From G963666895 sp963666895 (GTDB taxonomy: Bacteria > Desulfobacterota > Desulfovibrionia > Desulfovibrionales > Desulfovibrionaceae): 64,000 nt of DNA. Location of the stretch: the NCBI GenBank assembly GCA_963666895.2, contig CAXXNS010000001.1, forward strand, positions 1 to 64,000. Direction: 5' to 3'. The notes below the pieces were generated by a model. The model saw only the letters and a list, made by a program, of their open reading frames with translations. It did not search any database and had not been told where the DNA came from. A program made the translations under genes and the position numbers. Positions 25,026 through 33,145 of this stretch are shown piece by piece. Every line of letters starts with the position of its first letter. The stretch's first letter is position 1.

Positions 25026-25310
25026 CTATTCGCGATTCCAGCGGCAGCGCTTCTTGTCGGCGCATTCTTCCAGGGGGCAGGCGAAGACCTTCTGCGAGAT
25101 GCCGCGTCCCAGGACCAGGTCCGTGCCGCGCACCTTGAGGCGGCAGGGCCCGTTGCCCGCGGACACCACCTCCAGCTCCGTGCCCGGGGTCAGCCCCATG
25201 GCATAGAGCTTGGCCCGGGCCTGGCGGCAGCCGTCCAGGTCCTCCACGCGGACCCGGTCGCCCGGACAAAAGCGGCACAGCGGCTTGGCATTGCTCTTCA
25301 TGGTTTCCAT
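25026..25310 (-). CDS. FeoA-domain protein with cysteine-rich ends
   Basis: 94-residue cytoplasmic SH3-like FeoA protein. The FeoA core is clear in LDGCRQARAKLYAMGLTPGTELEV. Unusual features are the cysteine pair CRFC near the N-terminus and three cysteines in FACPLEECADKKRC near the C-terminus, which together could bind metal or an Fe-S cluster. ATGs at 25310 and 25301 are both possible; GAGG precedes the first. It is transcribed away from feoAB from its own promoter, with the feo Fur box between them. Probably an accessory or regulatory partner of FeoB. Confidence 0.75.
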   Translation of the reverse strand: METMKSNAKPLCRFCPGDRVRVEDLDGCRQARAKLYAMGLTPGTELEVVSAGNGPCRLKVRGTDLVLGRGISQKVFACPLEECADKKRCRWNRE

Positions 25311-25333
25311 TCGCCTCAAGTCGAGAATGACGG

Positions 25334-25362
25334 TACCTACAAGGGAGCCGGAAGGGAGTCAA
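25334..25362 (-). promoter_or_regulatory. Sigma70-type promoter for the cysteine-rich FeoA gene
   Basis: TTGACT (25362-25357) and TAGGTA (25339-25334) are separated by 17 bases, with the start codon about 24 bases downstream. Confidence 0.45.
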
Positions 25363-25416
25363 GGCGCGGCTGGTCCCGGCTGGCCCTTGTTTTCCCCACC
25401 AGCATACAGCCTTTTG

Positions 25417-25443
25417 TTGACAATGAAAATCGTCTTCTATACC
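25417..25443 (+). promoter_or_regulatory. feoAB promoter with embedded Fur box
   Basis: TTGACA (25417-25422) and TATACC (25438-25443) have 15-base spacing. The 19 bases 25419-25437 match 14 of 19 positions of the Fur consensus and fill the spacer. Repression by iron-loaded Fur is the expected outcome. Confidence 0.7.
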
Positions 25444-25459
25444 CCTGGAGCGGGTCCTT

Positions 25460-25478
25460 GGTTTCCCGTCGGGAAACC
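25460..25478 (+). promoter_or_regulatory. Dyad GGTTTCCC-GTC-GGGAAACC in the feoA leader
   Basis: Eight-base perfect arms with a three-base loop lie downstream of the -10 element and 35 bases before feoA. It could be an operator or an RNA hairpin. It shares outer GGTTTC/GAAACC arms with the dyad at 18091-18111, which is also near a Fur box. Confidence 0.45.
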
Positions 25479-25513
25479 CGTATACTCTCATTAAAAGGAT
25501 ACAGGAACACTCC

Positions 25514-25756
25514 ATGAGCAATCTCATCGGTATGCGGCAGATACCCATAAACGGCCGGGCCATCATCCGGCACGTGGGCGCCTCCGGCGACCTGGGCCGC
25601 CGCATCCGCGAAATGGGCCTCGTGCCCGGAACCGAAATCCTGATCACCGGCCGCGCTCCCCTGCGCGACCCGGTGGCCTTGCGTTTGTCGGGCTTCACCC
25701 TGACACTGCGAAACAACGAGGCCGACCACATCATGGTCGAACCCATCGAGGACTGA
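25514..25756 (+). CDS. feoA: Ferrous iron transport protein A
   Basis: 80-residue SH3-like cytoplasmic protein needed for FeoB-mediated Fe2+ uptake. The FeoA signature appears in GDLGRRIREMGLVPGTEILI and LRLSGFTLTLRNNEA. Unlike the neighbouring divergent FeoA protein it has no cysteines. ATG with AGGA upstream. It is followed two bases after its stop by feoB, and the promoter carries a Fur box. Confidence 0.93.
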   Translation: MSNLIGMRQIPINGRAIIRHVGASGDLGRRIREMGLVPGTEILITGRAPLRDPVALRLSGFTLTLRNNEADHIMVEPIED

Positions 25757-25758
25757 GC

Positions 25759-27918
25759 GTGCCTGACCGCGTGACCATCGCCCTGGCCGGAAACCCCAAT
25801 TCCGGCAAGACCACCATGTTCAACCTGCTCACGGGCGCGCGCCAGCACGTGGGCAACTATCCCGGCGTGACCGTGGAGAAGAAGGAAGGCTACCTCACCG
25901 GGCGCAAGGGCGAGCTGCACGTGGTGGACCTGCCCGGCACCTACTCCCTGACCGCCTATACGGCCGAGGAGCTGGCCGCCCGCGACTACCTGGTCAACGA
26001 GCGGCCCGACGCGGTGCTGGACATCCTGGACGCCAACACCCTGGAACGCAGCCTGTACCTGGCCGTGCAGTTCCTGGAGATGGGCGTGCCCCTGGTGCTG
26101 ATCCTGAACATGATGGACGAGGTCCGCCGCCAGGGCATGCGCATCGACTCGGCCAGGCTGTCCGAGCTTCTCAATCTGCCCGTGGTGGAGACCGTGGGCC
26201 GCACGGGCGAGGGCCGCAAGGAGCTGGTGGAGGCGGCCGAACGGGCGGCGCGTGAGCGGCGCGGCCAGTGGACCCCCCTGACCATTTCCTATTCCCACGA
26301 GATCGACGAGGCCCTGGCCGAGATGGCCGCCCGCATCGAGGAGGCCTCCTTTCTGACACGCAAGCTCCCGGCCCGCTGGGTGGCGCTCAAGTACCTGGAG
26401 GGCGACGAGCAGGTCCGGGCCATGGGCCGGGCCGAAGGATCCCTGCACCGGGAACTGGCCGAGCGGGCCGAGCGGCTGCGCCAGCACTGCATGACCACCC
26501 TGCGCATGGAGCCCGAGGCCATCATCGCCGACTACCGCTACGGGTTCATCGCCTCCCTGATCAAGAAGGGCATCGTCAAACGCGACGTATCCCGCGACCG
26601 GCTGGCCATCTCGGACAAGATGGACAAGGTCCTGACCCACACCGTGGCCGGGCCGGTGATCATGCTCCTGGTATTGTACGGCATGTTCCAGGCCACCTTC
26701 ACCCTGGGCGAGGTGCCCCTGGCCTGGACCGAGGCCCTGTTCGGCTGGCTGGCCGACACGGGCCGGGCCCTGATCCCGGACGGCTTCGTGCAGTCCCTGG
26801 TGGTCTCGGGCGTCATCGACGGCGTGGGCGGGGTCATGGGCTTCGTGCCCCTCATCGCCATCATGTTCCTCATGCTCTCCTTTCTCGAGGATCTGGGCTA
26901 CATGGCCCGCATGGCCTACATGCTGGACCGGGTGTTCAAGGCCTTCGGCCTGCACGGCTCTTCGGTCATGCCCTTCATCATCTCCGGCGGCATCCCGGGC
27001 GGCTGCGCCGTGCCCGGAATCATGGCCGCGCGCACCCTCAGAAGCCCACGCGAACGGCTGGCCACCATCCTGACCGCGCCCTTCATGGTCTGCGGGGCCA
27101 AGATTCCGGTCTTCATCCTCCTGGTCGGGGCCTTTTTCCCGGGCCAGGGCGGCATGATCCTGTTCTGGATCACCCTGGGCTCCTGGGCCTCGGCCCTGCT
27201 GGTGGCCAAGGTGTTGCGCTCCACCGTGCTCAGGGGTGAACCCACGCCGTTCATCATGGAGCTGCCGCCCTACCGCCTGCCCACCCTGCGCGGCGTGCTC
27301 CTGCACACCTGGGAGCGGGCCTGGCAGTACATCAAGAAGGCCGGGACCACCATCCTGGCCATCTCCATCCTGTTCTGGGCGGCCATGACCTTTCCCACCC
27401 CGCCCGCGGAACAAATCGCCTGGTTCGACGCGGAACAGACCCGCCTGGAAAACCAGGAGACCGACCAGGCCAAGCTCGCGGCCGACCTGGCCGCCCTGGA
27501 CGGAGAGCGGGCCGAGGCCGCCCTGCGCCAGTCCGCGGCCGGACGGTTGGGCGTGCTCCTGGAGCCGGTCAGCAGACTGGCCGGGTTCGACTGGCGGGTG
27601 AACATCGCCCTGGTGGGCGGCGTGGCCGCCAAGGAGGTCATCGTCACCACCCTGGCCACGGCCTACTCCCTGGGCGACGCGGACGTGGAGGACCCGGCCC
27701 CGCTCTCGGCCAGGCTCCAGGCCGACCCGGACTTCAACCGCAACGTGGCCGTGGCCCTGATGATCTTCGTGCTGCTCTACGCGCCCTGCTTCGTCACCGT
27801 GGTCACCATGACCAAGGAGGCGGGCTGGAAATGGGCCGCATTCGCAATGCTGTTCAACACCGGGCTGGCCTTCGGCCTGGCCGTGGGCGCCTATCAGATA
27901 CTGAGGGCCGTTGGATAA
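25759..27918 (+). CDS. feoB: Ferrous iron transporter FeoB
   Basis: 719-residue inner-membrane Fe2+ transporter. The N-terminal GTPase domain has G1 GNPNSGKTT (residues 10-18), G3 DLPGTYS and G4 NMMDE. A helical regulatory segment follows, then the gated membrane core with two Gate regions and a nucleoside-recognition-type repeat; about ten hydrophobic segments are visible from residue 290. GTG start two bases after feoA. The protein ends with a normal hydrophobic tail and its TAA lies at the border of the AT-rich segment that carries the next gene. Confidence 0.95.
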   Translation: MPDRVTIALAGNPNSGKTTMFNLLTGARQHVGNYPGVTVEKKEGYLTGRKGELHVVDLPGTYSLTAYTAEELAARDYLVNERPDAVLDILDANTLERSLYLAVQFLEMGVPLVLILNMMDEVRRQGMRIDSARLSELLNLPVVETVGRTGEGRKELVEAAERAARERRGQWTPLTISYSHEIDEALAEMAARIEEASFLTRKLPARWVALKYLEGDEQVRAMGRAEGSLHRELAERAERLRQHCMTTLRMEPEAIIADYRYGFIASLIKKGIVKRDVSRDRLAISDKMDKVLTHTVAGPVIMLLVLYGMFQATFTLGEVPLAWTEALFGWLADTGRALIPDGFVQSLVVSGVIDGVGGVMGFVPLIAIMFLMLSFLEDLGYMARMAYMLDRVFKAFGLHGSSVMPFIISGGIPGGCAVPGIMAARTLRSPRERLATILTAPFMVCGAKIPVFILLVGAFFPGQGGMILFWITLGSWASALLVAKVLRSTVLRGEPTPFIMELPPYRLPTLRGVLLHTWERAWQYIKKAGTTILAISILFWAAMTFPTPPAEQIAWFDAEQTRLENQETDQAKLAADLAALDGERAEAALRQSAAGRLGVLLEPVSRLAGFDWRVNIALVGGVAAKEVIVTTLATAYSLGDADVEDPAPLSARLQADPDFNRNVAVALMIFVLLYAPCFVTVVTMTKEAGWKWAAFAMLFNTGLAFGLAVGAYQILRAVG

Positions 27919-27962
27919 TTATTTACCAATTATTATTAATTATATCAAACGATGGAGGCCAC

Positions 27963-28313
27963 ATGTCGATCAAAATTGATTCAATTGAAAAGCTACGCGA
28001 ATACTTCAAAGAAGTCGTTAAACGTGGCGACCATCATGGACAGCCAGTAAAAGAAATCCTATTCCCTCTGGTAGGATTTATATTAGCTTATTCGGATGCT
28101 GATTCAGAAATTTGGGTAAAAGAATATACCAGCGAAGCAAAAAACACACTTTGGGTATACATTAATCAAAAACGTTACGCTTTCAGTTATGACCACAAAA
28201 CATACAAAATTGATGTGCGCGAAGGTGGAATACAGGGTAAAGATATATTTGAAATAAACAACAACACGACCTACGAGGAATTAAAGATTTTTTTCACAGG
28301 ACTTGTTGGCTGA
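27963..28313 (+). CDS. Integron-cassette-like small protein in an AT-rich island
   Basis: 116-residue protein beginning MSIKIDSIEKLREYF. Base composition (about one third G+C in the sampled stretch) is far below that of all neighbours, a clear sign of recent transfer. The order of conserved blocks RGDHHGQPVKEI, TLWVYINQKRYAFSYDH and IDVREGGIQGKDIF matches, from memory, the small integron-cassette protein family (Hfx_Cass type). No integrase or convincing attC site was found. GGAGG precedes the ATG at 27963. Function unknown. The gene-free remainder 28314-28397 is AT-rich and shows nothing recognisable. Confidence 0.7.
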   Translation: MSIKIDSIEKLREYFKEVVKRGDHHGQPVKEILFPLVGFILAYSDADSEIWVKEYTSEAKNTLWVYINQKRYAFSYDHKTYKIDVREGGIQGKDIFEINNNTTYEELKIFFTGLVG

Positions 28314-28397
28314 ACACATGTAACCATCTCCTATCTCTCATATTACAACCAAAGCACCCGACGTAAATAAAACTAATCATTTCAGCTAGTACCCCAC

Positions 28398-28426
28398 TTG
28401 CAATCGGGTCCGCCTCGGTCTAGTGT
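28398..28426 (+). promoter_or_regulatory. Promoter of the EndoQ-helicase gene, leaderless arrangement
   Basis: TTGCAA (28398-28403) and TAGTGT (28421-28426) are spaced by 17 bases. Six bases separate the -10 element from the ATG at 28433, the same geometry as at the PAP2 gene. Confidence 0.5.
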
Positions 28427-28432
28427 TACAGG

Positions 28433-31400
28433 ATGGATCGCTACGTCGCCGACCTCCACATCCACTCCCGTTTCTCCCGCGCCACGAGCAAGAACCTGAC
28501 CATCCGCAATCTGGCCGCCTGGGGCCGGGTCAAGGGCATCGACGTGCTGGGCACGGGCGACTTCACCCATCCCGAGTGGCTGGCCGAGATGGAGGACAGC
28601 CTGGTGGAGGACGGCTCCGGCCTGCTCTCGCTCAAGGATCCGTCCGGGTTGGAAAACGAAATCGAAGGGCTGTCCGGCCCGTTGTCCGGCCAGACCCGCT
28701 TCCTGCTGCAATCCGAGATCAGCTCCATCTACAAGCGCGGCGGCAAGGTCCGGAAGATTCACAACCTGGTCTATTTGCCCACCCTGGACGCGGTGAAACG
28801 CTTCAACCTGAAGCTGGGCCAGGTGGGCAACCTGGCCTCGGACGGCCGCCCCATCCTGGGCCTGGACTCGCGCAACCTGCTGGAACTGGTCCTGGAAACC
28901 GACCCGTTGGGCTTCCTGGTCCCGGCCCACATCTGGACGCCCTGGTTCGCGCTGTTCGGCTCCAAGTCCGGGTTCGACTCGGTGGAGGAGTGCTACGGCG
29001 ACCTGTCGTCCCACATCTTCGCCATGGAGACCGGCCTGTCCTCGGACCCGGAGATGAACTGGACCTGGTCCGCCCTGGACCGCTTCCGGCTCATCTCCAA
29101 CTCCGACGCCCATTCCGGCGAGAAGCTGGGCCGCGAGGCCAACCTGTTCCAGGGCGAGGTGTCCTACGAAGGCCTGTTCCGGGCGCTCAGGGGCGAAGGG
29201 TTGGGCCAGAAGTTCCGGGGCACCCTCGAATTCTTCCCCGAGGAGGGCAAGTACCATTTGGATGGGCACCGCAAGTGCAACGTGGTGCTGGACCCCCAGG
29301 AGACCCGTGCCCGGGGCGGAATCTGCCCGGTCTGCGGCAAGCCGGTCACTCTGGGCGTACTGTCGCGCATCTCCGAGCTGGCCGACCGCGACAAGCCCGA
29401 GCGGCCCGCGGCCCAGCCGGGCTTCGTGTCCCTCATCCCGCTCAAGGAGATCATGGGCGAGGTGGTGGGCCAGGGCCCCAACACCAAGAAGGTGGCCCAG
29501 CTCTACTCCACCGTCCTGGCCGACCTGGGCCCGGAGCTCCAAATTTTGCGGCGCGTGCCTGTGGAGGATATCCGCAAGCATTCCGAGCCCCTGGCCGAGG
29601 GCATCAGCCGCATGCGCGAGGGCCAGGTCATCCGCACGCCGGGCTTTGACGGCCAATACGGGGTCATCTCGGTCTTCACTCCCCGCGAGCGGGCCCAGTT
29701 CAAGCAGGGCGGCGCCCGAGCCGGGCTCATCGACCTGCCCGATCCCAAGCCCAAGGCCGCGCCCCTGATTCCCGAGCCGGACGTCTCCGAGGCCAAACCT
29801 GACGACGAACCCGAGATCGTCACGCCCGCGCCCATGGCCGTACGCGTATCCGCGCACCAGATCCGCTTCAACCCGGACCAGTTGCAGGCCATCGAGGCCG
29901 GACCGGGGCCGGTGCTGGTCCTGGCCGGACCGGGCACGGGCAAGACCCAGACCCTCATGGGCCGTCTGACTCGGCTGATGGACTCCGGGGTCAAGCCCCG
30001 GCGTATCCTGGCCCTGACCTTCACCCGCCGGGCGGCCCGCGAACTCAAGGAGCGGCTGACCGCCCTGCGCGGCCTGAACCCGGCCGACCCCATGCCCCAG
30101 GCCGGGACCATCCACGCCCTGGCCTTCGACTACTGGAAGCACGCCCAGGGCGACGCTCCGGTGGTCATGAACGAGGAGACCGCGCGCCGCGTCTTCGCCC
30201 TGGCCAACCCGGACATGGACAAGCCCGCCCTGAACCGGGCCTTCCGGGACCTGGAGCTGGCCCGCGAGCGCATGCAGGCCCCGCCGCCCATCCTGGCCGA
30301 GGCGGCCGCGCGCTACATCCGGCAGAAGGCCTCCTGGAACCTGGCCGACTACGCGGATTTGCTGGAGTTCTGCCTGGAGCAGATGGACGCGGGCAACCTC
30401 AAAAACCTCTACTCCCACGTGCTGGTGGACGAGGTGCAGGACCTGACCCGGCTCCAGCTGACCGTGGTCACCGGCCTGGCCAAGGAGGGCGGCCGGGGCT
30501 TCTTCGCCATCGGCGACCCGCTCCAGTCCATCTACGCCTTCCGGGGGGCCGAGCCCGAAGTCAAGGAATGGCTGACCGCCCGCTGGCCCGACCTGGCCAC
30601 CGTGGGCCTGACCGAGAACTACCGCTCCGGCCAACTGCTCCTGGACGCCTCGTCCCAGCTCTTTTTGAACGGCCCCAAGCTCGCGTCCCGGGCCAACGTG
30701 GACGCGGCCATGCATCTGTTCGAGGCCCCGGACGCCATGCGCGAGGCCTCCTGGATCAGCGAGCGGGTCAAGAAGCTCATCGGCGCCACCTCCCACAGCC
30801 TGACCGACGCCACGGGCGCGGGCGAGCTGGCCCCGGGCGAAGTGGCCGTGCTGGTGCGCTTCTCCGGGCTCATCCCGCCCCTGGTCAAGGCCCTGAAGCG
30901 CTTCGGCGTGCCCTGCGCCGCGCCCGAGACCGAGGCCTTCTGGTCCGAGCCCCGGGTGGCCGCCATCCTGGCCGCGGCCGGACGCATCCTGGGGCTGGCC
31001 GGGCTGGGGCCCGTGGCTCCCGGGGACGAGGAAGCCGAATTCGACATCCCGGAATCCGTGCTGGCGGGCGGGCCGAGCGCCCTGTCCGCGCACCTGGCCG
31101 GGGTCGGGCCGTTCGATGATTTCTTCTGGGAAAGCAAGGCGTTCAACGCGCTGAAAAAGGAATACAAGGAGCGGGGCGGCTGGGCCGGGCTGCTCAACTG
31201 GGTCAATTTGCAGAGCGAGCTGGACCAGGCCGGGCGATCGGCCGAAAAAGTCCAGGTCATGAGCCTGCACGCGGCCAAGGGGCTGGAGTTCGAGGCCGTG
31301 TTCCTGCCCGCCCTGGAAGAGGGCATCCTGCCGTTCGCCGGGACCGACATGCTCCTGGGCAAGGCCGGCACCGGCACCGATCCCCTGGGCGTTGAGGAGG

Positions 31401-31603
31401 AGCGCAGGCTCTTCTACGTGGGCATGACCCGGGCCAAGCGGCTGCTCTATCTGTCACGGGCCGCGCGGCGGCAGCTCTTCGGCCGGACGCTCAACCTGCC
31501 CGCATCGCGGTTCCTGGGCGAACTGCCGCAGGAACTCCTGTCCCGGTCCACCCTGGCCGCGCGCACGGTTCGCAAGGAGCGGCAGATCAGCCTGCTCGAT
31601 TGA
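28433..31603 (+). CDS. Endonuclease Q-type PHP nuclease fused to UvrD-family helicase
   Basis: 1056-residue two-part protein. Residues 1-420 form a PHP-fold domain of the TIGR00375/endonuclease Q type. Metal ligands appear in ADLHIHSRFS, GTGDFTHPEW, a histidine in KIHNLVYLP and SNSDAHSGEK. A zinc-binding segment DGHRKCNVV...CPVCGKPVTLG follows. EndoQ cuts DNA 5' of deaminated bases or abasic sites. After a proline-rich linker, residues 480-1056 are an SF1A helicase. Its motifs are I AGPGTGKTQTL (near 500), Ia ALTFTRRAARE, II LVDEVQDLTR, III AIGDPLQSIYAFRG, IV LTENYRSG, V LHAAKGLEFEAVFLP and VI FYVGMTRAKRLLYL. All motifs of both halves look intact. It is a candidate self-contained repair machine. 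Confidence 0.9.
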   Translation: MDRYVADLHIHSRFSRATSKNLTIRNLAAWGRVKGIDVLGTGDFTHPEWLAEMEDSLVEDGSGLLSLKDPSGLENEIEGLSGPLSGQTRFLLQSEISSIYKRGGKVRKIHNLVYLPTLDAVKRFNLKLGQVGNLASDGRPILGLDSRNLLELVLETDPLGFLVPAHIWTPWFALFGSKSGFDSVEECYGDLSSHIFAMETGLSSDPEMNWTWSALDRFRLISNSDAHSGEKLGREANLFQGEVSYEGLFRALRGEGLGQKFRGTLEFFPEEGKYHLDGHRKCNVVLDPQETRARGGICPVCGKPVTLGVLSRISELADRDKPERPAAQPGFVSLIPLKEIMGEVVGQGPNTKKVAQLYSTVLADLGPELQILRRVPVEDIRKHSEPLAEGISRMREGQVIRTPGFDGQYGVISVFTPRERAQFKQGGARAGLIDLPDPKPKAAPLIPEPDVSEAKPDDEPEIVTPAPMAVRVSAHQIRFNPDQLQAIEAGPGPVLVLAGPGTGKTQTLMGRLTRLMDSGVKPRRILALTFTRRAARELKERLTALRGLNPADPMPQAGTIHALAFDYWKHAQGDAPVVMNEETARRVFALANPDMDKPALNRAFRDLELARERMQAPPPILAEAAARYIRQKASWNLADYADLLEFCLEQMDAGNLKNLYSHVLVDEVQDLTRLQLTVVTGLAKEGGRGFFAIGDPLQSIYAFRGAEPEVKEWLTARWPDLATVGLTENYRSGQLLLDASSQLFLNGPKLASRANVDAAMHLFEAPDAMREASWISERVKKLIGATSHSLTDATGAGELAPGEVAVLVRFSGLIPPLVKALKRFGVPCAAPETEAFWSEPRVAAILAAAGRILGLAGLGPVAPGDEEAEFDIPESVLAGGPSALSAHLAGVGPFDDFFWESKAFNALKKEYKERGGWAGLLNWVNLQSELDQAGRSAEKVQVMSLHAAKGLEFEAVFLPALEEGILPFAGTDMLLGKAGTGTDPLGVEEERRLFYVGMTRAKRLLYLSRAARRQLFGRTLNLPASRFLGELPQELLSRSTLAARTVRKERQISLLD

Positions 31604-31772
31604 CGGGCCGGACCCGGCCCCAGGAGCACAGGGGATGGTAGAGGCAGCGCTCGTAGGCCGCGCACAACCTGCGGGCCACGGCCGGACGCACTCCGGCCCG
31701 GCGCAGCCTGCAGAACAGGTGCAGGGGGTTGAGCTTGTGCTGGATGGCGTTGCGGACTTTTCTATCCTTCAT
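31587..31772 (-). CDS. Small basic hypothetical protein
   Basis: 61-residue protein MKDRKVRNAIQHKLNPLHL and onward, rich in Arg, Leu and Cys. GGGAG lies eight bases before the ATG. It is convergent with, and overlaps by 17 bases, the end of the helicase gene. Similar short proteins with the KVRNAIQHKLNPLH core seem to occur in Desulfovibrio genomes, but I cannot verify this here. Function unknown. Confidence 0.5.
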   Translation of the reverse strand: MKDRKVRNAIQHKLNPLHLFCRLRRAGVRPAVARRLCAAYERCLYHPLCSWGRVRPVNRAG

Positions 31773-31831
31773 GGCCGGACTCCCGGAAGATTGACGATCC
31801 CTTCCGTTTGAGTCGAGAACTTGCAATCCAC

Positions 31832-32647
31832 ATGCCCGAATCCCATTGCCCAAACCCTTCAGGCCCTTGTCCTGACGCCGCTTCGGAACACGCCGGGAAA
31901 TTGCCCTGGAAAATTGCCGGGCCGAGCTTCGTGGTGCCCGGTACGGTGGGCAAAAACTGCGCATTGCTCCAGGGGATGGTGGACGAGGTCAGCCTGATTC
32001 TGTTCGAGACCGAGGCCTGCCTGGCCTATGACGAAACCGACCTGCCGCCCGACCTGCCCGGCCTGGGCCTGACCTTTCACCTGCACCTGCCCCTGGACAC
32101 GGACTGGTCCCGGGGACTGGACCACGCCTGGCGATCCCTGGACGGACTGCTGGACAAGACCGCCTTCCTGAACCCCGGCCGCTTCGTGCTCCACCCGCCC
32201 CCGGACAACCTCCTGGCTCCCCTGGCCGAACGCTTCCGGCAACGCGGCGTGGACCCGGGGCGGGTGCTGCTGGAAAACGTGCGCGGCCACGACCTGACCG
32301 GGTCCTGGGACCTGATCCGGGCCCTGGGCTACGGCGTCTGCCTTGACCTGGGCCACGTACAAGCGTATTCGCAGCATTCCCTGTTGCTGGCCCCGGGATT
32401 GTGGGGTCGCGTGGGCATGATCCACGCCCACGCGCCCGCCTGCACGAACGGATGGGACGACCGCCACCTGGGGCTCGACCATCTGGACGACCAGGGGCGC
32501 GACCTGCTGCGGCTGGCCCTGACCAGCCTGGACCGCGACGCCGTGCTGACCCTGGAGGTCTTCGACCTGGAAGGGCTGGCCCGCTCCCTGAAGCTGGTCC
32601 GGCAATGGTGGGGAGAATGGTGGAAACAATGGCGAACATCACCCTGA
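31832..32647 (+). CDS. cbiR: Cobamide remodelling phosphodiesterase, CbiR-like
   Basis: 271-residue TIM-barrel protein of the AP-endonuclease-2 superfamily. The family-like start WKIAGPSFVVPG, acidic residues in DEVSLILFETE, the histidine in RFVLHPPP, the glutamate in RVLLENVRG, DLGHVQAYS, IHAHAP and ALTLEVFD-type blocks line the barrel mouth. CbiR cuts the nucleotide loop of adenosylcobamides to give cobinamide phosphate for rebuilding. The identification rests heavily on the next gene, cobU, which overlaps its end and provides the following step. The start is uncertain: ATG at 31832 is used, with TTG at 31808 as alternative; neither has a good ribosome site. Confidence 0.72.
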   Translation: MPESHCPNPSGPCPDAASEHAGKLPWKIAGPSFVVPGTVGKNCALLQGMVDEVSLILFETEACLAYDETDLPPDLPGLGLTFHLHLPLDTDWSRGLDHAWRSLDGLLDKTAFLNPGRFVLHPPPDNLLAPLAERFRQRGVDPGRVLLENVRGHDLTGSWDLIRALGYGVCLDLGHVQAYSQHSLLLAPGLWGRVGMIHAHAPACTNGWDDRHLGLDHLDDQGRDLLRLALTSLDRDAVLTLEVFDLEGLARSLKLVRQWWGEWWKQWRTSP

Positions 32648-33138
32648 TCCTGGGCGGGACCAGCTCGGGCAAGTCGGCCCGGGGACTGGACCTGCTCTCC
32701 CAGGCGGACGAGCCCCGGCTCCTGGTGGCCACGGGACGCGGCCTGGACCAGGACTTCCGCCAACGCATCCTGGACCACAAGCGGTCCCGGCCGGCAAGCC
32801 TGGCCCTGCGCGAAGTCCTGACGGACTTGCCTCAGGCTCTCGGGCAAGCTACACTCGCCTTTCGTTCGATCCTGGTGGACAGCCTGGACTTTTGGCTTTT
32901 CTCCTGTATCTCCGAGGGATTGGAACAGGAGATGGCCGCCGCCCTGATCGATACGCTCACGGGCTGGACCGGCCCGGAACTAATCCTGGTCTCCTGCGAG
33001 ACCGGGCTCGGACCGGCCGCCCCGGACGCCGATACCCGACGCTTCGTCAAGACCTTGGGCGAGCTGAACCAGCGGGTGGGGAGCGTGGCGTCCCGCGTGG
33101 AACTGGTAGCCGCCGGACAGGCCCTGCGGCTCAAGTAG
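32629..33138 (+). CDS. cobU: Adenosylcobinamide kinase / cobinamide-phosphate guanylyltransferase
   Basis: 169-residue bifunctional enzyme of cobalamin nucleotide-loop assembly. The P-loop is ILGGTSSGKS at residues 7-16; the guanylylated histidine is in ILDHKRSRP; and the C-terminal block NQRVGSVASRVELVAAGQAL is typical of CobU. ATG at 32629 has GGTGG six bases upstream; ATG at 32617 is also possible. It overlaps cbiR by 19 bases, so the two are coupled. Together they support salvage: cut the lower ligand from imported cobamides, then rebuild. Confidence 0.9.
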   Translation: MANITLILGGTSSGKSARGLDLLSQADEPRLLVATGRGLDQDFRQRILDHKRSRPASLALREVLTDLPQALGQATLAFRSILVDSLDFWLFSCISEGLEQEMAAALIDTLTGWTGPELILVSCETGLGPAAPDADTRRFVKTLGELNQRVGSVASRVELVAAGQALRLK

Positions 33139-33145
33139 GGGGTTT

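Noticed and set aside
27905..28400. attC-type recombination site flanking the cassette-like gene
   Set aside because: GTTGGAT at the feoB end fits the GTTRRRY core, but no complementary RYYYAAC partner or long imperfect palindrome was found, so no attC is claimed.
28382..31270. 962-codon minus-strand open frame under the EndoQ-helicase gene
   Set aside because: Same shadow composition; the helicase motifs are all on the plus strand.
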